Notes under the pieces: generated by a model
Databases searched by the model: none
Seen by the model: only the letters and a program-made list of their open reading frames with translations
What the model was told of the DNA's origin: nothing
Made by a program: the position numbers and the translations under genes
In this document: in pieces, positions 19,201-20,165 of the stretch
How the letters are laid out: the number at the start of each line of letters is the position of its first letter
Numbering within the stretch: position 1 is the stretch's first letter
Assembly (NCBI RefSeq): GCF_000208925.1
Contig: NW_001914868.1
Coordinates: 1 to 20,165 of the forward strand
Length of the DNA stretch: 20,165 nt
Direction of reading: 5' to 3'
DNA from: Entamoeba histolytica HM-1:IMSS
Taxonomy: Eukaryota > Evosea > Mastigamoebida > Endamoebidae

Positions 19201-19890
19201 AATAAAAACAATAAATAAAGTTATACTTATTGAAGAATATTAAGAAATGAAATAACAAAATAATAAACATAATAAGTCTTCATTATATAATATTCAAAAT
19301 AAAAAATAAAAATCATATAATTAAGCGTCAATAGAATTGTCATTTATTCGTTACCAATGGATTTTAACTACATAATACATCGTTAAAAAAGTAATTTCTA
19401 ATAATTCACTTATTATTTAGAATTTCTTCTTGACTTGTGAAAAAAAAACATTTTCTTCTCTTTTATTTCTTTTCTACTATCGTCTTTTCATTCTTCTTTT
19501 TATTTTCTTCTTTGGTTTTCATTTTAATTTTAAAGAACTTAATTTTTAATTTTCTTATTTTATGGTGAATGAACATACTAATATCACTAAAGTATTATAT
19601 CTAAATTCATTTAGTATTAATCACATCAAATATATCATTTTCATTTGATAATATTATTTATACATTTCTAGTTTCATATTAATCAATATCAATTCTTATA
19701 TTACAACAAACAATGTCAACTACAATACCTCATTACATTCATTGAAATAATAACCAACGCATTTCCTATTCAGATGCAAATCATAATAAGATAATAAGAT
19801 TGAGAAATGAGGCATGAGTTTGTGATAAAGAATGTGTAATGGTTCTGACTTTTCAAGTTTGATTCAGAGTCAAAACAAAATAATAGAATA
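19201..19890. other. Gene-free spacer before the tRNA-like gene
   Basis: No supported gene. On the minus strand an ATG at 19522 opens a 19-codon Lys/Glu-rich frame (MKTKEENKKKNEKTIVEKK) that could be another coiled-coil relic. The part 19740-19870 is less repetitive than its surroundings but shows no recognisable element. Confidence 0.4.
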
Positions 19891-19930
19891 GAAGAATAAA
19901 AAGAAGAAGAATAAAAAGAAGAAGAAAAAA
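19890..19930 (+). repeat. Purine-rich short repeat next to the tRNA-like gene
   Basis: Three imperfect units follow one another: GAAGAATAAAAA, GAAGAAGAATAAAAA and GAAGAAGAAAAAA. In Entamoeba, short tandem repeats typically lie between tRNA genes of the tandem tRNA arrays, so the position 7 bases before a tRNA-like sequence is suggestive. It has few copies and simple composition, so chance is possible. Confidence 0.45.
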
Positions 19931-19937
19931 GCAAGAA

Positions 19938-20024
19938 GGTCCTGTAGCACAGTTTGTAGTACATCGTACTTATAGGAAAGAGAAATGTGAGGGTCGTGGG
20001 TTCGATCAATCCCCGCTGTGACCA
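19938..20024 (+). tRNA. tRNA-Ile(UAU)-like gene with a 10-base intron and abnormal T-loop
   Basis: The acceptor arms GGTCCTG and TGTGACC pair with one C-T mismatch and two G-T pairs; the discriminator is A20024. The A-box-like TAGCACAGTTTG and D-stem GCAC/GTAC (one C-A mismatch) fit a tRNA. Anticodon stem TCGTA pairs with TGTGA (19986-19990) if 19975-19984 (GGAAAGAGAA) is removed as an intron just after position 37; the loop then gives anticodon TAT (19971-19973), reading AUA isoleucine codons. T-stem GTGGG pairs with CCCGC, but its loop is 11 bases (TTCGATCAATC) instead of 7, consistent with an inserted AATC, which breaks the CC end of the B-box. Position 18 is T instead of the conserved G. 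A TTTT at 20025-20028 could end transcription. It is tRNA-derived with good confidence; whether it works is doubtful. Confidence 0.6.
19975..19984 (+). other. Predicted tRNA intron (10 bases) at the canonical 37/38 position
   Basis: Removing GGAAAGAGAA restores a 7-base anticodon loop (CTTATAA) closed by a 5-bp stem with two G-U pairs. Eukaryotic nuclear tRNA introns lie exactly at this site. Confidence 0.5.
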
Positions 20025-20028
20025 TTTT

Positions 20029-20165
20029 ATTTTCTCTTTTTTTATTTATTTCTTATTAAATGTTATCAAAATTTAAATACAATCAAAAATGATTAACTTT
20101 CAAATGAGAGTATTGTATTTATAAATACATATGAATTAATCATAATATCAGTTAATTTCAGTTAA
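20029..20165. other. AT-rich flank after the tRNA-like gene
   Basis: It is T-rich to about 20060. A minus-strand TATTTAAAT lies near 20071-20079, but no open frame follows it within the window. No second tRNA is seen before the window ends. Confidence 0.4.

Noticed and set aside
1..20165. CRISPR arrays, bacterial operons, insertion sequences, rRNA
   Set aside because: No regularly spaced repeats, no ribosome-binding sites, no transposase reading frame and no rRNA-like sequence were seen; the promoters are eukaryotic.

Overview
The window looks like nuclear DNA of an Entamoeba species. It is extremely AT-rich, its intact genes have no introns, and it has long gene-poor spacers. Several genes carry the compact Entamoeba-type core promoter: TATTTAAA(G/C) about 30-45 bases before the ATG, with a GAAC element between TATA and start. 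This is clearest before the flavoprotein gene (minus strand, 2011-2018), the TLDc gene relic (8828-8835) and the ClpB gene (16376-16383). I cannot tell which Entamoeba species it is.

Layout. 1-1372: gene-free AT-rich DNA. 1373-1978 (-): iron-sulfur flavoprotein / NADPH-dependent FMN reductase. 2019-3600: gene-free, holding copy A of a diverged repeat. 3601-4052 (+): possible frameshifted relic of a secreted or membrane protein. 4331-5245 (-): neutral-sphingomyelinase-like phosphodiesterase of the endonuclease/exonuclease/phosphatase fold. 6767-6991 (+): 74-residue cysteine-rich zinc-ribbon protein. 7770-8787 (-): broken coiled-coil + TLDc gene. 8836-13737: about 4.9 kb without a gene, holding copy B of the repeat with one block inverted. 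13738-16338 (-): complete 866-residue ClpB/Hsp101 disaggregase whose upstream region contains three different duplicated short motifs. 17173-18598 (-) and 18611-19200 (+): two divergently arranged, degenerate coiled-coil genes. 19938-20024 (+): intron-containing tRNA-Ile(UAU)-like gene with an abnormal T-loop, directly after a purine-rich short repeat.

The genes do not form a pathway. Intact genes are isolated units with their own promoters. The flavoprotein (redox/detoxification) and ClpB (protein rescue) both fit stress tolerance in an anaerobic protist, but nothing shows that they are co-regulated. At least two and probably four genes are decayed, so the region appears to be a gene-poor, decaying part of the genome. 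I found no convincing undescribed system. The best leads are the duplicated motifs upstream of ClpB, the aberrant tRNA, and the repeat pair with an internal inversion.
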